Source of the DNA: Peptococcaceae bacterium BRH_c23 | GTDB taxonomy: Bacteria; Bacillota_B; Desulfitobacteriia; Desulfitobacteriales; Desulfitobacteriaceae | Direction of reading: 5' to 3' | NCBI GenBank assembly: GCA_000961805.1 | Contig: LADV01000300.1 | Location: 1-33,496, forward strand | Length of the DNA: 33,496 nucleotides | Shown: one piece after another, positions 7,607-15,423 of the stretch | Layout of the letters: the number at the start of each line of letters is the position of its first letter | Position numbering within the stretch: position 1 is the first letter of the stretch | Position numbers and translations under genes: made by a program | The notes under the pieces: generated by a model | The model's input: only the letters and a program-made list of their open reading frames with translations | Told to the model about the DNA's origin: nothing | The model's database searches: none

Positions 7607-10171
7607 CTATAACACTCCCCTGAAGAAATGCCCTTTTGTGAAACCTTCTGGGAAAAGAGCCGCTAACTCATTCATCCCTTCATCTGACGTCACTGCGCCC
7701 CTCTTGCCTCCCTGTAAGGTATCCCACGCCTCACTAAATAGACGCACAATCTGTCGAACTTGGCTGGGAGATTGCCGAGTCAATTGAAGACGAACGGTCG
7801 AAACCCCCATACGCCGAATCTGAGCAAGTTCTTCATAAAGATTAAGAATCTTAACATTGAAAAGATGCATCCGACACTCCTGGTCTGTCTCCACGGGAAA
7901 ATCATAACGCATGCGATCACGGAGGTAATGCGGTTCTTTCACGCAGGTTCCGGCACAGTGTTCTCCATTTTTTCCGCCCAGCGTTGCCCCTACCGGACAA
8001 TATTCGCTCACCATCATTTCCAGATCTCCGAAGGAGATCACTTCCACCCCTGGCCATTTAGCTAAAGGAGCAAGTTGTTCGTGGTGCAGTTCTGGGGAAA
8101 GTGTCACCTTTTTGGCACCCAGACGCAAAAAATGAGCTAAGCTGGCTTCGTTAAACACATTTAAAGAGTAATCTACTTCAAATTCCCAATCCGGATCTAT
8201 CCCCTTCAGGATCTCCAGTTCTCCGAGGTTGGCAACCATCACTTTCGGTTTTTCCACCCATTCCTTCGCTTTTCTTAGTGCTGCTAAAAGCTGTTTACTC
8301 TGATCCTGATTTAAGATACGGGGTAACCGCCATACACAATCAATTCCCTGCTTACGGCACCTCTCAAAACTATTTCGAATTTCTTCCAGCGTAAACCCTC
8401 GCCGAGAACGCCAATGCTCTCCACCAATGAGAACTCGTTTAGCTCCTGCTTGAATGGCCGCTTGCAGTGTTTCCGGATCGCTCACAGCCACCGAAACCTG
8501 GGGAATGACACTCTCGTTAGTCTGTAAGCCTGCCCTTTCCTCTGCTTGACGATGTTTCCAGCGTTCTACCCTTTGACGATAGGTTTGTCGGTCAAGCATT
8601 TGCCTAGGGCTGTCCTGAAGTAATTCTTCAACCACTAAGCGACGCATTTCATTCAAGTCACTGACTGGAAGCATGATGCCCTCATCGATTTCTAACTCCA
8701 ACTTATCGAGCCAAAAGGGAGTCGTCCCTAATCGCCCTAACTGTTGGAAAGCGTAGTCCCACGTCAGTGGTCTTTTCAAGGCTTTTTGAGCAGGGTTCGT
8801 CGAATAAACGGTAGCGCTACGATCGCTGTCTATAACCTCTAGACGCAATTTTTCTCCAAGCTGCCCCGACAGACGCAGGTTCAACGGGTTTTTGCGTTGC
8901 TCTCGCCCCTCTTGAAAGCTTAAGCGAGCCTTTTCCATGAGTAAGGCGTCATTAGTCTTAAAAACACGGTCTCCCGGCTGTGCAATTCCCGAAAATTCTA
9001 TCTGGACAGTTTCCCCCGGTAATCCTTCAATGACCTCTGTTTGATCCTTCCAGATCAGGCCAACGGTTACCCCTTCTCGCCCACGCCCTGTCCAGAATTC
9101 GATTCCATCCCCAGGGTGCAAAGCAGCCTCTAGTTTGAGCGATAATCGCCCAGCATCTAAGCGTGCCACTCGACCGAGACGTGTCCCCCGATTGTTCGGA
9201 CGGCTATAACTCATAAGTTCTGCGCCGAGGTTTTGCCTTAAATACCCGCTTGTAAACTCTCGATTAAACACCTGCAATAATTCCTGATGCTCACCAGTGG
9301 TTAACAAGGGAGTAACTGCACTACCTTCTCGCCGGTCTCCGAGCCGATCTATAGCTTGCCGGTAAAGACGAATGACAGTCGCTACATACTCTGGTCGTTT
9401 CATTCTACCCTCAACTTTAAGAGAATGAACCCCAACTTGCTTTAATTCTGCCAATTCCTCAGCTAAATTCAAATCCCGAGGGCTTAATAAGTGTTCCCCA
9501 GTGTTTTTCTGGACTAAAAGGTTCTCTTTACCTTCATTAACGAGCTGATACGTCATCCGGCAGGGTTGAGCGCAAGTACCGCGATTTCCGCTCCGCCCTC
9601 CAATAAAGCTCGACATTAGGCATTGTCCGGAATAACCGATACAAAGTGCGCCATGCACAAACACTTCAAGATCTAGTGGCGTCTTTTCAGCAATCTCCTG
9701 CATTTCAGTCGCCGAGGTCTCCCTTGCCAAGACTACACGGCTAAAGCCAAGGGACTCGAGATGTTGAACTCCCCAGCTTGTATTCACGGTCATTTGTGTG
9801 CTCGCATGGGTTTCCATTTCCGGAAGAATCGTATGAATTAATTCCGCGACCCCAACATCTTGCAAGATCACGGCATCGACACCTATTTCATGTAAGGCGT
9901 AAAGATAGTTCATCAATTCCTGAAACTCCTGGTCTGCAATAAGGATATTGACTGTCACATACACCTTAACCTGCCGTTCATGAGCATAACGAACGGCCTT
10001 TTGCAGCTCTTCTATCTCAAAATTTGCAGCACTTGCCCTAGCACTAAAGCTTTTCCCTCCGAGGTAAACCGCATCTGCGCCGTTTTCTACCGCCGCCTTA
10101 AAGGCTTCGTAACTACCTGCCGGAGCCAAAAGCTCTAGCGGTCGGGATTGTTCTTTTATTATTTCATCCAT
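7607..10171 (-). CDS. Peptidase U32 family protein, RlhA-like (RNA hydroxylation)
   Basis: 854 residues. The N-terminal half is a U32 TIM-barrel (LELLAPAGSYEAFKAAVENGADAVYLGG), with the family's four cysteines at Cys177, Cys184, Cys200 and Cys204 (CIGYSGQC and CAQPC), which bind an iron-sulfur cluster in characterised relatives. A middle region matches the DUF3656-type extension, and the C-terminal third repeats a barrel-like fold with a further Cys group (CPVGA, HCAGTC). E. coli RlhA, with the U32 plus DUF3656 layout, hydroxylates 23S rRNA C2501; TrhP relatives act on tRNA U34. An RNA-hydroxylation role is inferred from family, and the substrate is uncertain. ATG start with GAGGAAG upstream. 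Own promoter at 10247-10276. Confidence 0.88.
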   Translation of the reverse strand: MDEIIKEQSRPLELLAPAGSYEAFKAAVENGADAVYLGGKSFSARASAANFEIEELQKAVRYAHERQVKVYVTVNILIADQEFQELMNYLYALHEIGVDAVILQDVGVAELIHTILPEMETHASTQMTVNTSWGVQHLESLGFSRVVLARETSATEMQEIAEKTPLDLEVFVHGALCIGYSGQCLMSSFIGGRSGNRGTCAQPCRMTYQLVNEGKENLLVQKNTGEHLLSPRDLNLAEELAELKQVGVHSLKVEGRMKRPEYVATVIRLYRQAIDRLGDRREGSAVTPLLTTGEHQELLQVFNREFTSGYLRQNLGAELMSYSRPNNRGTRLGRVARLDAGRLSLKLEAALHPGDGIEFWTGRGREGVTVGLIWKDQTEVIEGLPGETVQIEFSGIAQPGDRVFKTNDALLMEKARLSFQEGREQRKNPLNLRLSGQLGEKLRLEVIDSDRSATVYSTNPAQKALKRPLTWDYAFQQLGRLGTTPFWLDKLELEIDEGIMLPVSDLNEMRRLVVEELLQDSPRQMLDRQTYRQRVERWKHRQAEERAGLQTNESVIPQVSVAVSDPETLQAAIQAGAKRVLIGGEHWRSRRGFTLEEIRNSFERCRKQGIDCVWRLPRILNQDQSKQLLAALRKAKEWVEKPKVMVANLGELEILKGIDPDWEFEVDYSLNVFNEASLAHFLRLGAKKVTLSPELHHEQLAPLAKWPGVEVISFGDLEMMVSEYCPVGATLGGKNGEHCAGTCVKEPHYLRDRMRYDFPVETDQECRMHLFNVKILNLYEELAQIRRMGVSTVRLQLTRQSPSQVRQIVRLFSEAWDTLQGGKRGAVTSDEGMNELAALFPEGFTKGHFFRGVL

Positions 10172-10246
10172 GTCATTTACTTCCTCTGTTTCTACAATGT
10201 GAACATATTTAAATATCCATCTCTGCTAAGGCTGGACAATAACTTT

Positions 10247-10276
10247 ATTATAATTGTTTAATTTTGATTTGTACAA
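10247..10276 (-). promoter_or_regulatory. Promoter of the U32/RlhA-like gene
   Basis: Minus strand: TTGTAC (10276-10271), an 18-base spacer, TATAAT (10252-10247). It lies about 75 bases upstream of the ATG. It implies the gene is not dependent on read-through from mazEF. Confidence 0.65.
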
Positions 10277-10388
10277 TTAGTACTCTTTAAAACCAAATAC
10301 AGCAGAAACCCTCTTTCAACAAGGCTTTTGTATTTTTTCAAAACTCTAGAAGCACGGTATAACCTAGACCTTTTATTCTACACAAAGG

Positions 10389-10414
10389 TAGTGGCAATTC
10401 ATGAATTGCCACTA
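10389..10414. repeat. 26-bp perfect palindrome over the mazF stop codon
   Basis: TAGTGGCAATTCATGAATTG plus CCACTA is a perfect palindrome with its centre at the mazF TGA (10401-10399). In the plus direction it is followed by TTTTT, in the mazF direction by CCTTTG. It may act as a transcription end or mRNA 3' hairpin, or be a binding site. Confidence 0.75.
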
Positions 10415-10755
10415 CTGTTTTTGATCTCGATAAACCCTATTAAAATATCAACTACTTCTTCTAGGATGTCTCTTGGTGCTTTTTCCTGAAAGGATACATT
10501 TCTAGCTTGTATATCTAAAGCTTTTACCTGTTCGCACATTATAAATCCTGTTGTTTTGGTTCTTTCATCTAATTCTACGTGCAGGGGAAATTCTCTATTC
10601 GTGTTAGTAATCGGGCATACCATGGCAATATTAGTAAATTGATTATAGGTGTTATTACTAACAACCAATGCAGGCCTTTTCCCCCTTTGTTCATGCCCTG
10701 CTTGAGGGTCAAATTCTAAAAATACAATGTCCCCATGCTCTGGTATATATCCCAT
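10399..10755 (-). CDS. mazF: MazF/PemK-family mRNA interferase toxin
   Basis: 118-residue toxin of a type II toxin-antitoxin pair; the family cleaves mRNA at short specific sequences. It opens with the family pattern GDIVFLEFDPQAGHEQRGKRPALVVS, with the conserved Arg in GKRPALV, followed by VCPITN and a GFIMCEQVKALD segment similar to E. coli-type MazF (DQVKS). Its ATG overlaps the antitoxin stop codon by one base (TAATG), so the two are translationally coupled. It sits in the accessory block next to the quorum-sensing locus. Domain and order leave little doubt; the cleavage site cannot be read from sequence. Confidence 0.93.
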   Translation of the reverse strand: MGYIPEHGDIVFLEFDPQAGHEQRGKRPALVVSNNTYNQFTNIAMVCPITNTNREFPLHVELDERTKTTGFIMCEQVKALDIQARNVSFQEKAPRDILEEVVDILIGFIEIKNSSGNS

Positions 10756-10997
10756 TAGAATACCTCTTCAGCTACTGTCTTCCCGGTATCCCATTCACTA
10801 CACCTATAATCACCACCACTATATTCAGCGATTCTTTCTTCTAAAGTTCTGTGTTTTTTTACGGGAACAATAACTAGGTTGCCATCTTGTACTTTTATTT
10901 CTACTTTATCATTTTCATGGAGTTCAGCCATTTCGAGAATAGCCTTAGGAAGTCTTATAGCCTGGCTATTTCCCCACTTTTGGATTGTAGTATACAT
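10755..10997 (-). CDS. mazE: MazE-family antitoxin (AbrB/SpoVT fold)
   Basis: About 80 residues. The N-terminal half is a swapped-hairpin AbrB DNA-binding domain (IQKWGNSQAIRLPKAILE), and the acidic C-terminal tail (EYSGGDYRCSEWDTG) is the usual toxin-binding extension. Three in-frame starts exist: GTG 11006, ATG 11003 and ATG 10997. I prefer ATG 10997, because AGAGGTG lies six bases before it, while the Shine-Dalgarno overlaps or crowds the other two. The antitoxin neutralises MazF and probably represses the shared promoter through the GTATATAC sites upstream. Confidence 0.92.
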   Translation of the reverse strand: MYTTIQKWGNSQAIRLPKAILEMAELHENDKVEIKVQDGNLVIVPVKKHRTLEERIAEYSGGDYRCSEWDTGKTVAEEVF

Positions 10998-11018
10998 TTG
11001 CATCACCTCTTATTAATA

Positions 11019-11047
11019 AGTATATACATAGTATATACTATCGTCAA
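11019..11047 (-). promoter_or_regulatory. mazEF promoter with paired palindromic operators
   Basis: Minus strand: TTGACG (11047-11042), a 17-base spacer, TATACT (11024-11019). Two copies of the self-complementary octamer GTATATAC lie at 11020-11027 and 11031-11038, centres 11 bp apart (about one helical turn), covering spacer and -10. This is the arrangement expected for autorepression by an AbrB-type antitoxin complex. Confidence 0.8.
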
Positions 11048-11098
11048 TTGTAATTATCACTATTCATCATACTCTAATTGCGAGAACCTGATGATATA

Positions 11099-11788
11099 CT
11101 ATAAATACAATCCCGAACTATTAACATATGCCCAATTTAAAACAGCTTCCAAACGTGTGCTTACCCCAAATTTAAGTAGAATATTATTAACGTGAAATTC
11201 TACAGTTCGTACATTAATGCCTAAAGCTGAAGCAATTTCTTTGTTATGCAAGCCTTTTGATACTAATTCTATTACTTCTATTTCCCTTTTAGTGAGTAGA
11301 TTACGTAGCGTTTCTACAGGCTGCACCGGGAAATGCAAGTTATTATTCTTATTTACAGGTTGAAGGAAGGCCTCTAATCCTTGGGAAAAATAGACTCCAT
11401 CTTGATAAACCCTTAATATTCCCTGAATCATTTCCTTTACAGAACAGTCTTTAAGTAAAAAACCATTGGCACCCTTACTAATTGACTTAGTAACGTATCC
11501 TTGTGGTTTCTGTCCCGTCAGCATAAGAATCTTTACTCTGTTATTAACCTTTTTTATCTTATCTATTAAATCAGTACCCCAGGTATCTGGGAGATTGATA
11601 TCTAACAATACGACGTCCGGTTTAGTTCCACTCATTAATTTCATACATTCTATTCCGTTCTTGGCAATTCCAACTACCAAAATACGGGGTTCAAACGATA
11701 ACAAGGAGACAGTTCCTTCTGCAAAAAGCGTATGATCATCGACTATCACTACTTTTACTTTTTGTAATTCATCAGAATTAATGGACAT
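11099..11788 (-). CDS. comA: ComA-like response regulator (NarL/LuxR family)
   Basis: 229-residue two-component transcription factor placed directly after a ComP-like kinase. The receiver domain has the acidic pair VDDHT (residues 17-18), phospho-acceptor Asp63 in VVLLDINLPD, the Thr switch in LMLTGQ and the Lys in FLLKD, so it is intact. The C-terminal LuxR helix-turn-helix is LLTKREIEVIELVSKGLHNK...NVRTVEFHVNNILLKFGV. I chose ATG 11788 (MSINSDEL) because GGAGGGG sits just upstream; an earlier in-frame TTG at 11842 has no ribosome site. As ComA in Bacillus, it would respond to the ComX signal through ComP. Unlike the kinase it shows no damage. Target genes are unknown. Confidence 0.85.
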   Translation of the reverse strand: MSINSDELQKVKVVIVDDHTLFAEGTVSLLSFEPRILVVGIAKNGIECMKLMSGTKPDVVLLDINLPDTWGTDLIDKIKKVNNRVKILMLTGQKPQGYVTKSISKGANGFLLKDCSVKEMIQGILRVYQDGVYFSQGLEAFLQPVNKNNNLHFPVQPVETLRNLLTKREIEVIELVSKGLHNKEIASALGINVRTVEFHVNNILLKFGVSTRLEAVLNWAYVNSSGLYL

Positions 11789-11855
11789 CTCTATCCCCTC
11801 CTCTATCCAAAAATTCTTTAATTTTCTTTTTGGGCTCTTCAACTATTTCTTCCAT
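11778..11855 (-). CDS. Possible 25-residue ORF between comP and comA
   Basis: ATG 11855 opens a short charged peptide (MEEIVEEPKKKIKEFLDRGG, then DRDVH), whose stop overlaps the first codons of comA in another frame. It begins shortly after the comP stop and reads through the comA Shine-Dalgarno, so it could couple comA translation to comP. Upstream ribosome binding is weak (AGG only). It may be chance. Confidence 0.25.
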   Translation of the reverse strand: MEEIVEEPKKKIKEFLDRGGDRDVH

Positions 11856-11866
11856 GTTTATTTAAC

Positions 11867-14221
11867 CTATATGATCGGGATGACAGCTTTGAGCATCGTG
11901 CCCCGATGAATTTCCGAACTGATTTGAAGATTACCACCTAAGCTTTCTATTCTTTCTTTCATTCCAACTATGCCAAAATGGTCACTCGTCAGCGACCAAT
12001 CATCTATCTTGATAGTATAGAAACCTTTACCCGAGTCTCTAACAGTCAGTTCAAGGTTAGATTCGGTCATCTCGATGAACAGCTTTATCTTGTTAGAACC
12101 TGAGTGTTTCACGGCATTCATAATCCCTTCCTGCAAAAAACGGTAGGCAGCTAATTCTACCTCCTCCTTATAGCGGTCTTCTCGGTTAAAGCCTACCGTC
12201 TCTAAGGAAATAATAGATAGTTCTTTCAGCATTATTTCTTCGCACATTAATTCGACGGCAGTAAGCAATCCCAAATCAGTTAAGGAGGGCGGTCGTAAAT
12301 CATTCGATATTACACGAAGTTCAAAATTCAAGTTCTCTACTAGCTCCCGCATATGAGAAATTGCCTTTGCCGTTTTGCTTTCGGTTGGGCATTCTTCAAT
12401 AAGGTATTTTAACCACCGATTCAAGTCTAGCCCTAATTGCAAAGGTCCATTGTTTATATCGCTGGCTATTAATTTTCGCTCTTTCTCAAGACTTCTAACC
12501 AAAGAGGTAGTAATTCCTTGCAGCCCCTGATTCCTTCGTTGTGAGTCTTGTGATCTTTGAGCAAGGAATTCTATTTCTTTCGACAGTTCCTTGATGACAA
12601 ACGTCGTTATTAAACGTTGGGCCAATTGACTCGAGATTAGCGTAATTAAGGGCAGTTCATCTCGTTCAAATTTGACATGAGAATAATGATGGCCCAAAAA
12701 TATACCACAATAAAAATCGTCAGAAACGACGGGAATATAGATCTCAGCAGGAAAACTCTCAGGAAGTATTTTTGCTTCTAAGTTAACCCTATTATCCGCT
12801 TGGAAAAATTCCTCCAGTTCGATTTGTTGGCTTGGTTTTTCCAAAAACATTCCGTGAGCCTTCTTTAGGTATCCTCCTTTACCATCTTCAACGACAATAA
12901 AAGCCCCCTCAATCGATAGGCTTTTCACCACTTCTTCTAATATTCTGTCCTCTTCATTTATTGAAGTCAGGCTTTCGTTTAACTTCAGAACTCGTTCTCT
13001 AAAACCTTTGTTTCCATAAAAAAAATCAAATTTTTCCAATAAATTTCTTATCATAGCTCGCATAAAGCTAATACAGACTATAAATAGTATCGTTAAAAAT
13101 AGCGAAGCAATATACACCTCAAGATTTAAGGTCTTTACTACTTTCAAAAAGTAAAGTACATACGAGAGAACGAAACTAATAATCACTCCCACAATGAAAA
13201 ATGATAATATTGTCCCTAAGAGCCGACGGCTATCTGGTAAATATTTATTGACTATGACATAATACCAAGCGACTGGCACAACGGAAAGAAACAAGGAACT
13301 GAAGTCAGAGTACCTTATAGGTTGAATGTTAAATAACTGAGGGACAGCCGTCAATAAAACAAATGGAAAGAACCCTATTACCATACTCATAAAAAGGATA
13401 CCCGTTTGGTTTCTTTCCGGGCTTTCTTTGGGCAGCTTTATTAGCGAACCTAGATTCCAGAGTGCTAAAAGTAGGGCAATAATAACAGTTGATAATACTA
13501 GTTTTCTTAATAAACTTACATTGTTGATGATACCAATAGATTGTAAAATAGTAAAAATAATTATGATAATAGATATAATTGTGACCATATAAATGCTGAA
13601 CTGGTTTACTCGGTTTCTTTTTTCTCTTGGAAAAATCGAGACTAGATTAATAAGGAATATAGGTACTAATGACATGCTCATATACTCTAACTCCCTAGCA
13701 AAAAACAAACAACGACCTGAAGCTGGAACAAATACTATCGCCAAACCGATAATCCAGTTAAACCAAAATATTGAACGTGCTTGAGCCAGGAAAGGACGCT
13801 TAAACCATGTCATAAACCCCAACAGCCAGAAAACAAAGCCCAAAATTTGCAGAGGTACTTCTTTTAAGTTTCTCAGCGGATCCGTACTAATTTGTAATTT
13901 AATTAAGTTATCTGTTGGCTGACCCGGCCTGCGGAATTCTATTGAAGATGCTCCTTCTACTTGACTCCATTTTTGGGCTAGGCTGTATTTACTTGGAACA
14001 TCTTCGTTAATTTTTAGGACTATGTCTCCGACTCTCACCCCTGCTAGGTACCCTTCACCATACGGATCGCTGGCGATCACAAGCCATTGTCCATTAACGT
14101 TCTCGATGTTAAGGCCAATATAAGGATGATTTATAGTAACTATAAAATATACGAGTCCTAATACGATAAAAGCAACACTTGCAATGTAATATGCTTGCCG
14201 TCTAAACACATTCTTCAACAA
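11867..14221 (-). CDS. comP: ComP-like membrane histidine kinase with PDZ and GAF-like domains, His replaced by Asn
   Basis: 784 residues. Order: membrane segment at ~13-30, an outer PDZ-like domain at ~35-115 (SDPYGEGYLAGVRVGDIVLKI), about seven further membrane segments to ~395, a GAF-like domain at ~410-555, a HisKA_3-type dimerisation helix, and a C-terminal HATPase with EGIMNAVKHSG (N box) and VRDSGKGF (G1 box). This is the ComP/NarX-type layout, and its place after comX-comQ and before comA supports a pheromone receptor. At the helix motif the family has E-R-x-x-x-A-x-x-L-H-D; here it is ERKLIASDINNGPLQ, so the phospho-acceptor His is Asn590 (AAC, 12454-12452). Starts at TTG 14221, the first start after an in-frame stop, overlapping the comQ 3' end by 20 bases. 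Confidence 0.85.
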   Translation of the reverse strand: MLKNVFRRQAYYIASVAFIVLGLVYFIVTINHPYIGLNIENVNGQWLVIASDPYGEGYLAGVRVGDIVLKINEDVPSKYSLAQKWSQVEGASSIEFRRPGQPTDNLIKLQISTDPLRNLKEVPLQILGFVFWLLGFMTWFKRPFLAQARSIFWFNWIIGLAIVFVPASGRCLFFARELEYMSMSLVPIFLINLVSIFPREKRNRVNQFSIYMVTIISIIIIIFTILQSIGIINNVSLLRKLVLSTVIIALLLALWNLGSLIKLPKESPERNQTGILFMSMVIGFFPFVLLTAVPQLFNIQPIRYSDFSSLFLSVVPVAWYYVIVNKYLPDSRRLLGTILSFFIVGVIISFVLSYVLYFLKVVKTLNLEVYIASLFLTILFIVCISFMRAMIRNLLEKFDFFYGNKGFRERVLKLNESLTSINEEDRILEEVVKSLSIEGAFIVVEDGKGGYLKKAHGMFLEKPSQQIELEEFFQADNRVNLEAKILPESFPAEIYIPVVSDDFYCGIFLGHHYSHVKFERDELPLITLISSQLAQRLITTFVIKELSKEIEFLAQRSQDSQRRNQGLQGITTSLVRSLEKERKLIASDINNGPLQLGLDLNRWLKYLIEECPTESKTAKAISHMRELVENLNFELRVISNDLRPPSLTDLGLLTAVELMCEEIMLKELSIISLETVGFNREDRYKEEVELAAYRFLQEGIMNAVKHSGSNKIKLFIEMTESNLELTVRDSGKGFYTIKIDDWSLTSDHFGIVGMKERIESLGGNLQISSEIHRGTMLKAVIPII

Positions 14222-15154
14222 GTTTGATCAACTTCTCCTTGCCTTTTTCCATAACAGGTATTGCTATCATGATGTCCATGGCTTTTTGGCGAAAGATTTC
14301 GTACATAACTTTACAGTAATGGGCAACTCCTTCATCGATGGCTATTTGTTTTAGATAGTCTCGTTCTTCGTCTCCAAACCTTTGTAATCCTTGGCCTTGC
14401 AGTTGAGTTAGTGCCTGGAACCGCTCGGGCTGCTTCTTGAGGATACTTAAAAGATAGACATAAGGCAGGGTTTTCGTATTATTAAGGAAATCTTTTTTTG
14501 TTCGAAATCTAAGAAATCATTTAGATCGTTTCTGATTTGGCTCATTATCCCAAGGTTTGTTCCAAACTGCTCTAATTGCAAGACTAACGATTCTGACGCA
14601 CCGCCTAAGGTTGCCCCAATTTTACAGGCACAGGCCGTTAAGCTTCCCGACTTTCGCTTGACTAGCTCAAAATATTGTTCTAGAGTAACTTGCTCCCTAC
14701 TATCATACTGGAACTCCTGGAATTGACCATCAATAGCACTTATTCCCGTACGATTTAAGATTGTGCTAACTTCTCGAAATCGCCCATTATCTGGTATATT
14801 GGACACTGCCTCATAGCTTAGCATAAGTAGACAAATGGCTAAGTTTAGAGCGTTAGCATTGCTGAGTTTGCGCCAGGGTAACTCATCATTGTCCTGATCC
14901 TGAATATCATCAAAAATATCTGCCGCCAGTGCAAATAGTTCCATCCCTATTGCTCCTGGCAGCGCAAATTCAGGTTCCCCGCTTATACACTCACAACTTA
15001 ATAAAGTTAAGTTTGCCCACGGAAATAATTCACCAGTCTTGCCTTCAGCGTTAAGCGTGGACTTGATCAGGTGTAACAATTCTGCATTCAGTTGAGCTCT
15101 GGTCAGAATTTCATTTATTTCTGTGGAAATAGTTTGATCAAACTGAAGGCTCAT
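14202..15154 (-). CDS. comQ: ComQ-like isoprenyl transferase, split by a -1 frameshift at A-AAA-AAG
   Basis: All-alpha isoprenoid synthase fold; in Bacillus ComQ attaches a farnesyl or geranyl group to the Trp of pre-ComX. From ATG 15154 the first frame shows the Asp-rich motif DDIQD (residues 82-86), a KRKSG segment (166-170) and a second Asp motif NDLNDFLD (209-216), and ends at 14447. The remaining ~96 residues (LNNTKTLPYVYLLSILKKQ to KLIKLVEECV) are in the -1 frame and end at the TAG at 14204-14202. Joined at the heptamer 14498-14492, the protein would be about 317 residues, close to the ~299 of Bacillus ComQ. Either recoding, a recent null mutation or a sequencing error explains this. 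A GTG at 15169 is an alternative start. Confidence 0.8.
14492..14498 (-). promoter_or_regulatory. A-AAA-AAG slippery heptamer in comQ
   Basis: On the minus strand, codons CAA AAA AAG (14500-14492) contain the heptamer A AAA AAG in the zero frame, the same sequence as the E. coli dnaX -1 frameshift site. A -1 slip leads exactly into the downstream frame GAT TTC CTT. No clear upstream Shine-Dalgarno stimulator and no strong downstream hairpin were seen. A run of seven A also permits polymerase slippage. Confidence 0.55.
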
Positions 15155-15159
15155 CTTTT

Positions 15160-15357
15160 TTAATCCCACTTTACCAAAGGAAAAGCTTCAATCGTTAAGG
15201 TGCCTTCTGATACCTCGTACTTGGAAAATACGTTTTGAATGATCGTAAATTCATGAGTCTTTAGTTCTGTTGAAGGCAGTCCGTTTTCTAACGACAACAA
15301 ATTTTTCGGGTTCTTGACTAGGCCGTTGACCAGTTCTGCAATACTATCATAGCTCAT
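15160..15357 (-). CDS. comX: ComX-like pheromone precursor
   Basis: 65-residue peptide. The N-terminal part follows the ComX family pattern of a hydrophobic stretch, an NP pair and spaced leucines (LVNGLVKNPKNLLSLENG), then an acidic-Ile segment (EFTIIQNVF). The C-terminus FPLVKWD carries a single Trp at position 64, next to the last residue; in Bacillus ComX (ending RQWGD) the near-terminal Trp is prenylated by ComQ and the tail is released as the pheromone. It starts at ATG 15357 with AAGGGTG upstream, and its TAA ends six bases before the comQ ATG. Short precursors diverge quickly, so the call rests on pattern plus the flanking ComQ-, ComP- and ComA-like genes. Confidence 0.82.
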   Translation of the reverse strand: MSYDSIAELVNGLVKNPKNLLSLENGLPSTELKTHEFTIIQNVFSKYEVSEGTLTIEAFPLVKWD

Positions 15358-15423
15358 TTTTCATAACACCCTTTCTTATTCTGTTAACAAACAGCATTTA
15401 CTCATTTTCCTAATTTTTTAAGG

